Assembly (NCBI GenBank): GCA_041399065.1
Contig: JAWKTN010000002.1
Location: 558,001-622,000 of the forward strand
DNA length: 64,000 nt
Direction: 5' to 3'
From: JAGQPD01 sp020426865
Lineage (GTDB): Bacteria > Planctomycetota > Planctomycetia > Pirellulales > Pirellulaceae
In this document: positions 1 through 9,509 of the stretch, in pieces
How positions within the stretch are numbered: position 1 is the stretch's first letter
How the letters are laid out: the number at the start of each line of letters is the position of its first letter
Made by a program: the position numbers and the translations under genes
Notes under the pieces: generated by a model
The model's database searches: none
Told to the model about the DNA's origin: nothing
Seen by the model: only the letters and a program-made list of their open reading frames with translations

Positions 1-207
1 CTGTTGGCGGAGATCAACGTGCCAGCGGCCATCAACGACGAGCTGACACTGTCGATTCGGTGCAGTATTGGCATCGCGGGTTATTCGACCACGTTCGGCG
101 ACCACCAGGCGTGGCTTGCAGCCGCGGATCGGGCGATGTATGCAGCCAAGCAGTCCGGTGGCAATCGCTATGCCATCTGGTCGCCGGCCGGACCGGCTCT
201 CGGTTAG
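1..207 (+). CDS. GGDEF-domain protein (putative diguanylate cyclase), C-terminal end only
   Basis: The reading frame is open from the first base and ends at 207, so only the last 68 residues are in the window. The text matches the end of a GGDEF domain: a beta strand followed by SIGIA, then the AADRAMYAAKQSGGNRY helix and strand that close the fold. GGDEF domains make cyclic di-GMP from two GTP. The active-site GGDEF loop lies upstream of the window, so activity cannot be judged. The stop overlaps the end of the MOSC gene on the opposite strand by four bases, so the two genes converge with no spacer. Confidence 0.85.
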   Translation: MLAEINVPAAINDELTLSIRCSIGIAGYSTTFGDHQAWLAAADRAMYAAKQSGGNRYAIWSPAGPALG

Positions 208-845
208 TCCAGCCCCTCCAGCAACTCGCCACGCCACTCGGTGGAAGTCGCCGGGTGCTCCGCCGCTCGTCGCAAAAGCATCGGATCGGGTTGAAAGAAG
301 CGTGCGCGATAGAGCTGCGCAATGGAAATACCGCCGGGATCGCGCTGCATGATCGCCACGGTGTCCCCAGCGGCTACCTCTCCCCTCTCCAGTACTCTCA
401 CGTAAAAACCGTTGCGTTGCGACTGATGGAATTGTTGGACAATCGCGGGGCCCAACCGCAGTCCCAACTTGAAACAGGGAACGCGTGGTTGAGTTACCTG
501 CACGACGACCGATCCGACCCGCAGCACGTCGCCAATCGAGACCAATTCATCGGTCACGCCCGACAGTGACAGATTCTCGCCAAATTGTCCCCACGGCAAA
601 TACGAGCGACCCAACTGTTGTTTCCAGTACTCATAGTATTCGCAGGAGTAGACGTATACGGCCTTATCGAGTCCACCGTGATGGCGTCGATCCGCCTGAC
701 CATCTCCGACGCAGCCCGCGTCACCTACGACGACCGGACCTGTAGCGGGAGCTTTGAAGATCCCAGTGTCCACGTTGCGGCCACGCTGCCACGCATGCCG
801 CGGCAACCCGATGTTCACACTCACGACGCTTCCTAGGTCAGTCAT
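204..845 (-). CDS. MOSC-domain protein, YiiM-like
   Basis: A 213-residue protein that is almost entirely one MOSC domain. It has the GQFGENLSLSG segment, an IGD turn and the conserved cysteine in TQPRVPCFKLGLRLG. MOSC domains bind a molybdenum cofactor or sulfur carrier. YiiM-type members reduce N-hydroxylated substrates such as 6-hydroxylaminopurine. The start at 845 is chosen over the longer frame because a GGAG sits seven bases upstream and the domain begins directly after it. The start overlaps the stop of the upstream gene by eight bases, so the two are probably translationally coupled. The exact substrate is not readable from the sequence. Confidence 0.85.
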   Translation of the reverse strand: MTDLGSVVSVNIGLPRHAWQRGRNVDTGIFKAPATGPVVVGDAGCVGDGQADRRHHGGLDKAVYVYSCEYYEYWKQQLGRSYLPWGQFGENLSLSGVTDELVSIGDVLRVGSVVVQVTQPRVPCFKLGLRLGPAIVQQFHQSQRNGFYVRVLERGEVAAGDTVAIMQRDPGGISIAQLYRARFFQPDPMLLRRAAEHPATSTEWRGELLEGLD

Positions 846-1629
846 GTCGCTCTCCACCAAATTCTCGCTGCACTCGTTCTTGAACGTTTCGGGTCGTTTC
901 ATTTTCGTTTCGCAACTGCGCAATGCACCGATCCAGCATAGCACCTGACATCGCTTCGTCCATAGTCGCCGACTCGCGTGACCGACGCCACGGTGTGAGC
1001 AACAACTCGGCGCGCATCGCAGCTTGAGCGAGCTCTACATAAGCAGTCCGCACCCGAGTCTCATGCTGGCTTCGCCGGTCTTGCCAGCGGTTCCAGTCGT
1101 CATCGCTGTCCGCAACAACGGCGTCCGCCCACGATCGGTCGAGCTGGACAAGGTGCCCGATTTCTTGACACGCGCCAACACAAATGCGATCGACCAGGCA
1201 TTCCAGCTCTTCCTTCTCCTTGGTTACCGCGCCGCCGCGGTGCAATTCCGCTTCGATCCGCATCTTCGACGTAACGATTCGTTCCACGATGTGTGCATAG
1301 GCCTGGTAGCCAATCTGTGACAGTTCGCTGGCGAATTGCCGCAGTTGCCGATCTTGAACGGCGTTGCTATCGCGAACAAGTTCGCGGATCGCTTCGTCGC
1401 GCAGCAGGTCACGGCGAGCGCGCCAGACAAGCGTCACGGCCGCCGCACCCAACGCCGCCCCGCATACCGCCCCAAGCAGTCCACCTCCAAACGCGACCGT
1501 CGCCGTTGCGACAGCGACCGGAAGCCCCCATGTAACAGGTGAACGGGCGACAATGGCCCGTTTCCACAGGCGAAGCCGGGAGGCCGGTAACGGAAAGGTC
1601 GGTTGAATGTTCGGTGCGTTGATCTTCAT
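838..1629 (-). CDS. Hypothetical membrane-anchored protein with helical cytoplasmic region
   Basis: A 263-residue protein that I do not recognise. A hydrophobic, Gly/Ala-rich hairpin lies at about residues 33-68 (two short membrane helices separated by little more than a turn). A long charged region rich in Arg, Glu and Gln follows and is predicted helical. The ATG at 1629 is the first start in the frame. The gene overlaps the MOSC gene downstream by eight bases, so the pair is probably one operon. The topology suggests a membrane-tethered coiled-coil or scaffold protein, but no function can be assigned. Confidence 0.6.
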   Translation of the reverse strand: MKINAPNIQPTFPLPASRLRLWKRAIVARSPVTWGLPVAVATATVAFGGGLLGAVCGAALGAAAVTLVWRARRDLLRDEAIRELVRDSNAVQDRQLRQFASELSQIGYQAYAHIVERIVTSKMRIEAELHRGGAVTKEKEELECLVDRICVGACQEIGHLVQLDRSWADAVVADSDDDWNRWQDRRSQHETRVRTAYVELAQAAMRAELLLTPWRRSRESATMDEAMSGAMLDRCIAQLRNENETTRNVQERVQREFGGERHD

Positions 1630-1763
1630 GGATCGGTCTCAAGTTGGGACCGGGCAACTGTCAGCCCCCGATCCACCCGCTATTCGAGACACGTCGTCCA
1701 CTATTTGGCGAAATCGCCGCGGATTATTGCCAAATTGAAGGCCACCGTCCCGGCTGCTCGACA

Positions 1764-1811
1764 GTGAAGCCGTATGGGAAGCCGCAAGTGAAGCCGTATG
1801 GGAAGCCGCAA
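1764..1811. repeat. Two perfect tandem copies of a 24-bp unit
   Basis: The unit beginning gtgaagccgtatgggaag is repeated at 1764-1787 and 1788-1811, and a partial third copy begins at 1812. It lies in the 360-bp non-coding stretch between the divergently placed membrane protein gene and tRNA-His. I see no gene in that stretch. Confidence 0.85.
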
Positions 1812-1992
1812 GTGAAGCTGACGTCACAGACTCGAACGACCGAAGCAGCAAAACGCAATCTAATGCAAGCCCAGTGCTACCCAAGAGAAGATCAAGCGAG
1901 CCGATTCAGGCACATTCAGCCCGCCAAAGGCAGGTGGACGTCGCCCCTGCTTAACGTCGGCATATGTCGGCGAAGCGGAGGTTGGTTGTTAG

Positions 1993-2066
1993 GGTGGCTG
2001 AGGGGACTCGAACCCCCAACACCTGGAACCACAATCCAGTGCTCTAACCATTGAACTACAGCCACC
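1993..2066 (-). tRNA. tRNA-His (anticodon GTG)
   Basis: Read on the minus strand, the acceptor stem GTGGCTG pairs with CAGCCAC. The anticodon stem CTGGA/TCCAG encloses the loop TTGTGGT with anticodon GTG, and the T arm is GGGGG TTCGAGT CCCCC. The extra 5' G (G-1) opposite C73, the histidine identity element, is encoded at 2066. No CCA is encoded at the 3' end. Confidence 0.95.
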
Positions 2067-2189
2067 GTCCGTCAGGAAACCACAAGTTTAGGGGGCAAAT
2101 CGCAACTGGTCAACGTCCTTTTTGGAAAGAGGGTTCCCAGTCCCAGAAGTATCAAGCGGCGAGCGCGGTGCACATGAAACGGGGATAAA

Positions 2190-3500
2190 TTATTGGTTCT
2201 CGGTATCCAGCCAGCGAAAAGCCGTCAATTCTCGCAAACCTCGAATATAGAGCAGGTCTCCACAGATCGCCAAATGGGCCCACGTGTCTCCATCGCAGAC
2301 TTCGCACTGCCCAACGAGTTGGAATTCACGCGGATTGGCAGCGAAGTACAATAACCGACCGGTCGAATCGAGCGCCAGGATCCGGTCCCCATTGGCAACG
2401 AGGCTATTGTACTTGCCAAATGGTTTGGACGTCCACGTGCGATCTCCAGTGCGCAGGTTAATGCAGGCGAACCGTTGATTTTGAAGATGCATATAAGCGT
2501 GCCCGTCGACAACGACCGGCGTCGACATATACCCCTGGACTTGGGCGCTCCATTTCTCGTGCACGTCAAACTTGCCGCTCGCCGAAGAAGAGACGCCGTA
2601 CAACCAAGACTTATTTTGGTAGCTGCTGGTAAATACATCGTCTCCAACGATAACGGGTGTGAGAATATTCATGCCTCGAAATGCCGGAACTTCCTGTGAC
2701 CAAAGTTCTTCGCCGGTGGCGAGATCGAGGCCTGCCAACATCGTGCGAGTCTGAGCGACCAGTAGTCGCTTGCCAGCAATTTCGGCAACCATTGGCGACG
2801 AAAAGGCCGATCCGTACATGCCGCCCTGATCCTTCAGGCTTCTCCAATGAATATCTCCCGTATACTTGTCGAGCTTACAGACAGAAGCGCCAGCTTGAAC
2901 GTAGATATCGTCCCCGTCCACAAGCGGAGAACTCACAAACCCGAAGTCAGGCAGAGGAGCAGAAAATTTCTTCACGAAGTCGACCCGCCATTGTTCCGTC
3001 CCCTTCTGGACATCAAGACATACCAAAACATCACGCATGCCGGCGACGAATACTCGTTGGCCGTCACACGCGGGCGTGGCGCGAATCCAACTGCCGTTGG
3101 CAGCCGCAAAAAATGGTACCGCCATTGCGCCAGGCCATCGTGCCCGCCAGACCTCTTTCCCCGTCGACCGGTCAAGACAGATAATTGCCTCATCGCGTTG
3201 TTCAATGGTCTCAGTCGTGAATACGAACTTGTCCCACACGATCGGCCCTGAATAGCTTGGCCCAAACTCTTTGGACCATAATCGCTGTAGCGACTGATCG
3301 TCGAGCGTCGCTGGCCAGGTCCCCCCATCGACTAGCCCGTTCCGGTGAGGGCCTCTCCACTGTGGCCATGTCTGCGACGAATGCGTTGGCGCTGGCACAT
3401 CGTCGGCACCCTTAGCGGACGTCGCCACGGCAACTGCCACGAAGACGACCGCGAGAATGGCAAGGCTGCCGGTACGATACCCAATATTTCGTAGTTGCAT
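2190..3500 (-). CDS. Secreted PQQ-like beta-propeller protein
   Basis: A 436-residue protein with an N-terminal hydrophobic segment (residues about 12-30), probably a signal peptide, then a WPQWRGPHRNG motif typical of planctomycete PQQ-propeller proteins. Repeated blades follow with the pattern of a Gly-rich turn and W (for example CLDRSTGKEVW, GLDLATGEELW and NLRTGDRTW). The fold is that of BamB and PQQ dehydrogenases. Members without catalytic residues serve as extracytoplasmic binding or scaffold proteins, so no enzymatic role is claimed. The ATG at 3500 has GAGGGA about six bases upstream. It stands alone between tRNA-His and the divergent rml genes. Confidence 0.85.
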   Translation of the reverse strand: MQLRNIGYRTGSLAILAVVFVAVAVATSAKGADDVPAPTHSSQTWPQWRGPHRNGLVDGGTWPATLDDQSLQRLWSKEFGPSYSGPIVWDKFVFTTETIEQRDEAIICLDRSTGKEVWRARWPGAMAVPFFAAANGSWIRATPACDGQRVFVAGMRDVLVCLDVQKGTEQWRVDFVKKFSAPLPDFGFVSSPLVDGDDIYVQAGASVCKLDKYTGDIHWRSLKDQGGMYGSAFSSPMVAEIAGKRLLVAQTRTMLAGLDLATGEELWSQEVPAFRGMNILTPVIVGDDVFTSSYQNKSWLYGVSSSASGKFDVHEKWSAQVQGYMSTPVVVDGHAYMHLQNQRFACINLRTGDRTWTSKPFGKYNSLVANGDRILALDSTGRLLYFAANPREFQLVGQCEVCDGDTWAHLAICGDLLYIRGLRELTAFRWLDTENQ

Positions 3501-3776
3501 CGGATTCCCTCATTTTCTTCGCTTCGATGCCTTGGTCCGTCCAGTACTGTAGGCACGCGGGGCGACACTGACCAGCTTGCTTTCAGGTCCGCTTCCAAGA
3601 CAGACCATTCAACCCTCAGATCCGGCACGAAGCATCCCGTTGGGTAGCTGCCAAGGCGAATTGCCGATCGCGTTTCCTCGGACTGTTGTCGCGATTTGGG
3701 CGACAACGTATAATCGAAAACCTGCTGGATTTCCCGAAAAAACCAACCGAAAAAACCAACCATCGAGCAAAAGTGT

Positions 3777-4829
3777 ATGCGTCTATTGATCACCGGAGGC
3801 GCCGGATTCATCGGCTCGAATTTGGTACGTTTGGCGTTGGCCGACGGGCATAACGTACTCAATGTTGACGCGTTGACGTACGCAGGAAACGTTGGGTCAC
3901 TGCAAGATGTTCAATCGCATCCCGGGTACCAGTTCTCTCGGATCGATATCACCGATGGCGAGGCGATGCGTGCGACAGTCGCGTCGTATCGCCCGTGCGG
4001 CGTGATGCACTTGGCTGCGGAGAGCCATGTTGATCGTTCGATTGACGGGCCGCGGAAGTTCGTCGACACCAACGTTGTCGGCACCTTTAATGTCCTGCAA
4101 GCCTGTTTGCAGTATTGGCGTCAACTGGAGTGTGACGAGCGCCGCGCATTTCGGTTTCTGCACGTATCGACCGATGAGGTGTATGGGTCGCTCGGCGCGG
4201 AGGGGCTGTTTTGCGAAGAGACGCGATATGACCCGCATTCTCCGTATTCGGCGACCAAGGCGGCTTCGGACCACTTAGTGCGGGCTTGGTGCCACACGTA
4301 TGGCTTGCCGGCGTTGATCACGAACTGTTCGAACAATTACGGCCCCTTTCAGTTTCCCGAAAAGCTACTACCGGTCGTGATATTGAAATGTTTACGGGAA
4401 GAGCCGATACCGGTATACGGGAAAGGTGAGAACGTGCGAGACTGGCTCTATGTGGAAGACCACTGTCGTGCGCTATTAACGGTGGTACAGCGTGGTCGAG
4501 TCGGTGAGACGTATAATGTGGGCGGCAACAACGAGCTGACAAACATCAAGCTAGTGGAAATGTTGTGCGAGATCATGGATGAACTTCGTCCGCGATCATC
4601 GGGGGTTGGGCACGCCGAACTGATCCGTTTTGTGGAGGACCGGCCGGGACACGATTTGCGGTACGCCATCGATGCCACGAAAATCCAGAACGAGCTCGGT
4701 TGGCGGCCGGGACACGAGCGTGAACAGGGGTTTCGGCGAACGGTCCAGTGGTACTTGGAGCATCGATCCTGGTGGGAGACCATTTTGAGTGGCGAGTACA
4801 GATTGCAGCGACTGGGTACTGGGGCGTAG
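3777..4829 (+). CDS. rmlB: dTDP-glucose 4,6-dehydratase
   Basis: A 350-residue extended short-chain dehydrogenase. The NAD-binding motif GGAGFIGSN is at residues 7-15. The HVSTDEVYG stretch and the YSATKA catalytic Tyr-xxx-Lys follow in family order, and the NNYGPFQFPEKLLPV segment is diagnostic of RmlB. It converts dTDP-glucose to dTDP-4-keto-6-deoxyglucose, a precursor of rhamnose and other deoxysugars for surface polysaccharide. The next gene, 39 bases downstream, supplies its substrate. Length and motifs match the family. rmlC and rmlD are not in the window. Confidence 0.95.
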   Translation: MRLLITGGAGFIGSNLVRLALADGHNVLNVDALTYAGNVGSLQDVQSHPGYQFSRIDITDGEAMRATVASYRPCGVMHLAAESHVDRSIDGPRKFVDTNVVGTFNVLQACLQYWRQLECDERRAFRFLHVSTDEVYGSLGAEGLFCEETRYDPHSPYSATKAASDHLVRAWCHTYGLPALITNCSNNYGPFQFPEKLLPVVILKCLREEPIPVYGKGENVRDWLYVEDHCRALLTVVQRGRVGETYNVGGNNELTNIKLVEMLCEIMDELRPRSSGVGHAELIRFVEDRPGHDLRYAIDATKIQNELGWRPGHEREQGFRRTVQWYLEHRSWWETILSGEYRLQRLGTGA

Positions 4830-4868
4830 CAAGTCGATGGACACAAGAACTAGGGAAATGGCAAATCC

Positions 4869-5747
<879 letters not shown>

Positions 5748-5802
5748 GTCCGGCGTACGCAAATTGGTCACCAGCATAGGGAGCCACTGGGGGGATCCGA
5801 GT

Positions 5803-6564
5803 ATGCGGCGTTCGCGTTTTGTGCAGTTCGTCCTTCTTTTCGTTTGGCCGCTGGTGGCGAATGTCTTCGGCATCGGGCCGCATCTTTTGGTATTGGCCGA
5901 TGAAGTGGCAAATCGGGTCGGCACACAATCGACATCGTCGACTGTCGCGACGACGGGCAGCGTTCGCGGCACGGTCACCTACGCTGCCGATCCCCAGCAA
6001 CCATGGCGATTGGGGCGGTATTATATTCGCAAATCGCGCACCGGCGAGTTGTCGGAGGCGGTCGTGGCGATCACCGATCGCGGCCTGGCAGCTAGCGATG
6101 CAAAACGCACGCCGGCAACGATTACGATTGACCAGAAAAATTTTCAATTTGAACCCGAGGTCGTTTCGGTACGAGCGGGCGACAAGGTCCGGTTTCTCAA
6201 CAGCGATAACCAGACTCACAATGTGAGAACATCCCATGCCAAACAGACTTTTAACGTTACCATGCCGGTTGGCGGAACCCATGAAGAGGTCTTTGGTGTG
6301 GCAAGTGGGATCCGCCAGCCGTATGAAATCGGATGCGTTTTTCACAGTTCCATGCGGGCCTGGGTATTTGTTTTTGATCATTCGTGGTCGGCGGTGACTG
6401 GCAAAGACGGAGCATTTGAGTTACAAGAGGTACCTCCGGGGGAGCATCAGTTGGAAGTGGTTCACGCGGCAGGGAAGCTCCGCAAGAGTGAAACCATCGA
6501 AGTTATTGCCGGCCAGATCACGGAGGTTCAGATTCGGCTGAGCCCCAAGGATCTGAAAGACTAA
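5803..6564 (+). CDS. Secreted cupredoxin-like protein with C-terminal carboxypeptidase-regulatory-like domain
   Basis: A 253-residue protein starting at the ATG at 5803, with a G-rich Shine-Dalgarno-like run nine bases upstream and a signal peptide at residues 1-32. The longer frame upstream is not used because it overlaps rmlA. Residues about 105-195 form a plastocyanin-like domain. The ligand set H139, C178, H181 and M184 (QTHNV and GCVFHSSM) is what a type 1 copper centre needs. The last 60 residues resemble a CarboxypepD_reg beta-sandwich (DGAFELQEVPPGEHQLEV). It is probably an extracytoplasmic electron carrier. It precedes a sulfite-oxidase-like gene by 58 bases, which makes a redox pair plausible, though this is inferred from position. 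Confidence 0.75.
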   Translation: MRRSRFVQFVLLFVWPLVANVFGIGPHLLVLADEVANRVGTQSTSSTVATTGSVRGTVTYAADPQQPWRLGRYYIRKSRTGELSEAVVAITDRGLAASDAKRTPATITIDQKNFQFEPEVVSVRAGDKVRFLNSDNQTHNVRTSHAKQTFNVTMPVGGTHEEVFGVASGIRQPYEIGCVFHSSMRAWVFVFDHSWSAVTGKDGAFELQEVPPGEHQLEVVHAAGKLRKSETIEVIAGQITEVQIRLSPKDLKD

Positions 6565-6622
6565 GAAAGTTTTTGCGCATTCCGCCGATCACAATTACTC
6601 ACGTTGCCCAGGAACACTCGTC

Positions 6623-7804
6623 ATGACATTGGATTTGACTCGTCGCGATGCCATTCGCACGGCCATGGTTTCTTCGGCGGGGTTTCTCGCCTGGCTATCT
6701 CGAACTTCGCCCAGCTTGGCGCAGCAAGCTGGCGAAGGCGAGTTGGTTTCATTTGTGGACGAGCCACGAACGCCTGCCAATCGCTTGGATTGGGAGATGC
6801 TTGATTCCTGGTTGACTCCCCAGGATCAGGTCTTTTCCGTACAACATTACGGCGTTCCGGAATTCGAATACAACGATTACCGGTTGGAGATTGGCGGCTT
6901 AGTGGAAAGGCCCCGCAGTTTATCTTTGGCCGACATCCAAGCGATGCCCAAAGTCGAATGTGTTATGACGCTGGAATGTTCGGGGAACGGTTCGAATCCC
7001 GGGTTCATGAATGCCGTATATAACAGCCGCTGGGGGGGAACGCCACTAGCGCCGCTGCTGAAGGAGTGCGGTGTGGATCCGAAAACGACCGAAGTCGTAT
7101 TCTTTGGCAAAGACTCGAAAGAAGAAACGTTGCGACAGGGAACGCCGCGTGAATTAACCGTCGAGGTTCCATTCGGTCGCAGCATGTCGTTGACCGATGC
7201 GCTCCGGCCCGATCTGTTGCTGGCATATGAACGAAACGGTGAACCGATTGAGCATCGCAACGGTGCGCCGATTCGGCTGATCGTTCCCGGATGGTACGGA
7301 ATCGCGAATGTCAAGTGGCTGTCACGCATCGAGTGCCGAGATCGTCGCTATATGGGCCGATACATGGCTCGCGATTACGTGACGGTGCGTGGTGAGCGCA
7401 ACGCGGATAGCGTCACCTATGTGGAAACCTCAGTGACGCGTATCAATATCAAATCGGTGGTGGCCCGCGTGACCCGCCAAGAAGGGGTCGATGGCAAAAT
7501 CCCGGTCAGCACATTCGGAGCAGCTTGGGACGACGGGACGGGGATCTCCAAGGTTGAAGTGCGATTCGACGAGCGCGATTGGCAGGCGGCGAGGATACAC
7601 GATGAGCCCTGGGCGGAATACGGGTGGCGGTTCTTTTCGACCGATCCGGTCTTACTTGAACCTGGCGAACACACGGTGGTATCTCGAGCCACGAACACGG
7701 AGGGGCGGATGCAACCCACCGCCGATGACGACGAGATCGCGCTGAAGAAGACCTATTGGGAGGCGTATCAACAATGGCCGCGAAAGATCGCGCTAGCGTC
7801 CTAA
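6623..7804 (+). CDS. Sulfite-oxidase-family molybdopterin enzyme, Tat-exported
   Basis: A 393-residue protein with an N-terminal twin-arginine segment (TRRDAIRTAM, then a hydrophobic stretch and SLAQQA), so it is probably exported folded. Residues about 75-270 form the oxidoreductase molybdopterin-binding domain, with the cofactor-ligating cysteine C119 in MTLECSGNG. Residues about 280-390 resemble the molybdenum-cofactor dimerisation domain (VDGKIPVSTFGAAWDDGTGISKVEV in outline). Family members oxidise sulfite or thiol compounds, and the substrate is not fixed by the sequence. The preceding cupredoxin-domain gene may supply the electron acceptor. The start at 6623 has AGGA about nine bases upstream. 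Confidence 0.85.
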   Translation: MTLDLTRRDAIRTAMVSSAGFLAWLSRTSPSLAQQAGEGELVSFVDEPRTPANRLDWEMLDSWLTPQDQVFSVQHYGVPEFEYNDYRLEIGGLVERPRSLSLADIQAMPKVECVMTLECSGNGSNPGFMNAVYNSRWGGTPLAPLLKECGVDPKTTEVVFFGKDSKEETLRQGTPRELTVEVPFGRSMSLTDALRPDLLLAYERNGEPIEHRNGAPIRLIVPGWYGIANVKWLSRIECRDRRYMGRYMARDYVTVRGERNADSVTYVETSVTRINIKSVVARVTRQEGVDGKIPVSTFGAAWDDGTGISKVEVRFDERDWQAARIHDEPWAEYGWRFFSTDPVLLEPGEHTVVSRATNTEGRMQPTADDDEIALKKTYWEAYQQWPRKIALAS

Positions 7805-8072
7805 CGAAGGGGACAGAAGCACTCCCAAAATCCCTGATCCAATCTTGATCAACGAACAAACGGTTCAACGTGACAGGTCCCGTCCCAACGGTCTTGGATA
7901 CCAGAATCGCGGGCAGTCCCTTTGTCAGCACAGTCGGCAGCGTTGAGTCACATCCGCTGGAAGGGCGCGGGATGGGAGAGCACGGCGGCAGAGGCCAACG
8001 GCGTCAACAGCAATCCACCAAAATAAAAACAAATTTCTCCAAGATTCTCCACGACAAGCATTCCCAAATCAG
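7805..8072. other. Intergenic stretch without a recognisable gene
   Basis: About 270 bases after the molybdoenzyme gene. Short open frames exist on both strands, but none has a plausible start, a ribosome site or a familiar sequence. It forms the left border of the accessory island. Confidence 0.5.
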
Positions 8073-8190
8073 AGAGACTCTACGAAGTGGCACGGAAATG
8101 CCTGTCAACCATAAAACACCGGGTTATTATTTGATTATTCAGCAATTCGGAACTTACTAAAACGCAGTACTAAAACGTAGAGACTCTATG
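8073..8190. repeat. Pair of short odd palindromes, left border of accessory island
   Basis: The motif agagactctacg is at 8073-8084, and tagagactctatg is at 8178-8190. The core tagag-a-ctcta reads as an odd palindrome. The same motif occurs twice more at 24295-24307 and 24389-24400, at the other edge of the repeat- and transposon-rich region. Between the two left copies is AT-rich non-coding DNA. Confidence 0.6.
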
Positions 8191-8206
8191 TTGCCGCCCC
8201 TATTGA

Positions 8207-8312
8207 TGCAAAGGCCTTCCAGGCCTTCGGCCCGAAGGCCCTTCACAACCCCTGCCGGTGGCGCAGCCACCGGTGGCGTGCTCCCCCGCGCCCAGGCCCG
8301 GAGGGCCGACAC
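8207..8312. repeat. Cluster of GC-rich REP-like hairpins
   Basis: Several nested palindromes occur here, including ggccttcggcccgaaggcc and gccggtggcgcagccaccgg. They resemble the larger REP-like palindromes at 9839-10015 in style (GGGCC...TTCGG cores) but not in exact sequence. No gene is apparent. Confidence 0.6.
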
Positions 8313-8399
8313 ACATACGGCATAGCGAGTTGGCAATAGGCGCGAGTTCGTGCATCTTGGCGCCAGTGGCAAAACGGGATTACCATTGTGTCGTTCCTT

Positions 8400-8586
8400 G
8401 GCCCCCTCGCCGGCTTGCCCGGCAGGAGCCACAGTTTGGCTGGCCTAGCGGTTCCGCGACTTCACCACCCCGGCCCGGGCGGGTGCCGCCTGCGGCGGCG
8501 ACCGCCTCGGCCAATGTGGGTGTGACAACGATTGGCGCCCTAGCTTTCAAACTGTGGCTCCTGCCGGGCAAGCCGGCGAGGGGGCC
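8400..8586. repeat. 39-bp perfect inverted repeat
   Basis: Bases 8400-8438 are the exact reverse complement of 8548-8586 (the arm begins ggccccctcgccggcttg). They enclose about 109 bp that are also GC-rich, including gccgcctgcggcgg. The size and structure resemble a miniature non-autonomous element or a large REP-type structure. No target duplication is obvious. Confidence 0.75.
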
Positions 8587-8662
8587 ACGTGTGACACGGG
8601 AGCGTTATAGCTGGACCGAGGACGCGTTGGGCGCCACCCGTGCGGTCCAAAGAGCCAGAGCG

Positions 8663-8956
8663 ATGACAGCTTCTTGCACCACATCTCGGGGAAGTATTTT
8701 TGACCATGTTCTTTGCTTCGCAGTCGGTGGGCTGGGATTGTTGCTACTTTACGTCCCCCTCACTGCACCGCCGACTACTTGGTCAGGAATGATTGCGGGA
8801 CTCGTTCTTGTGTCGCTAAGCGTTATTGCTGCCCTCCAACATTGGGGACCTATTATACCCTGCATGTTTTTCGGGATGATCGCTTTCTCACTGTTGACTT
8901 CACCGATCTCAAGTTCGCACGAAGAAGCGGCATTCAAGGCTTTCGGCGTGCGCTGA
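8663..8956 (+). CDS. Possible small integral membrane protein
   Basis: A 97-residue frame with hydrophobic stretches at about residues 17-33, 41-58 and 63-82, so two to three membrane helices are predicted. The same frame stays open upstream to 8258 but runs through the inverted repeat and hairpins there, so I start at the ATG at 8663. Competing frames on both strands overlap it, and no clear ribosome site precedes it. The regular hydrophobic periodicity is the only positive evidence. No family is recognised. Confidence 0.4.
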   Translation: MTASCTTSRGSIFDHVLCFAVGGLGLLLLYVPLTAPPTTWSGMIAGLVLVSLSVIAALQHWGPIIPCMFFGMIAFSLLTSPISSSHEEAAFKAFGVR

Positions 8957-9071
8957 TCGGTGCTGTAACTGGAGCGATATTCGACGTGATTTGGGAGAGT
9001 ACCAGAAAAACTTCGACCATTAAGTGCCCCGACTCTGCAACCATCAAAATGCACGGGAGCAACGACGAACA

Positions 9072-9145
9072 ATCGGGTAAGGGTCATCCTCGCGGATGAC
9101 CCTCCCCACACTACCGTACTGCGGGTGCGCATACGGCGGTTCAAC
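9072..9145 (-). ncRNA. Group II intron domains V and VI (3' end of a truncated intron)
   Basis: On the minus strand, directly after the reverse-transcriptase remnant, the sequence GAACCGCCGTATGCG followed by CCGCAGTACGG forms the conserved domain V hairpin of bacterial group II introns. A second hairpin (gggtcatccgcgaggatgaccc, read on the minus strand) is domain VI. The intron ends with ...TTACCCGAT at 9072, as is usual for this class. Domains I-III are missing. Confidence 0.8.
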
Positions 9146-9355
9146 GAAGTGGAGCAACCTCGGCCCACTGAGTCTTCCTGCTGAACAGTCCTTGTTCTTC
9201 AAGCCACGCGTTTATCATCCCGACGCCGCTGGCAATGGTCTTGGCCATGTGCCAGTAGGATTTGCGGCTGCGAGCGTGGTGGATCGCCTGACGTCGTGTC
9301 ACTCCGAGTCGCCGCCCTTTCCGACCTCGTAAAGCGATCCTTTCCGCCCACGGCG
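9141..9355 (-). pseudogene. Group II intron reverse transcriptase/maturase, C-terminal remnant
   Basis: The minus-strand frame ending at the stop at 9141-9143 reads WAERIALRGRKGRRLGVTRR, QAIHHARSRKSYWHMAKT and IASGVGMINAWLEEQGLFS. This matches the extreme C terminus of group II intron-encoded proteins, where a helix with RSYWRMA and a GL turn precedes the stop. About 70 codons remain. The frame is cut at about 9355, where an IS91-element terminus begins. It cannot encode a working enzyme. Confidence 0.75.
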
Positions 9356-9509
9356 TCGCAGCACGCGACGCTCATCCGTCGCTAGAAATCGCCCTTTAAC
9401 GCTCTAAAAGCAAAGCCCGTGCCAATGATTTATCTTTTTACCGCTACCGATGCGCCAGCATCGCGTCAGTTCGCATGGGAATCATCTTCTACTTTATTCC
9501 TTCTTGAAC
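9356..9509 (+). mobile_element. Diverged terminus of an IS91-type element
   Basis: Positions 9356-9509 match the last 150 bp of the three other IS91-end copies (for example cgcgacgctcatccgtcg and acgctctaaaagcaaagc). Scattered differences make it the oldest copy. Like the others it ends with ttgaac. GAAC is the tetranucleotide next to which IS91-family elements are known to insert. The left boundary cuts the intron remnant. Confidence 0.65.

Noticed and set aside
1644..2054. 136-codon plus-strand frame over the tandem repeat and tRNA-His
   Set aside because: It is open because of the repeat and overlaps the tRNA on the other strand. No protein features.
8258..8662. Long N-terminal extension of the small membrane protein
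   Set aside because: It would run through a perfect inverted repeat and REP-like hairpins and has low-complexity Pro/Arg/Gly text, so it is unlikely to be translated.
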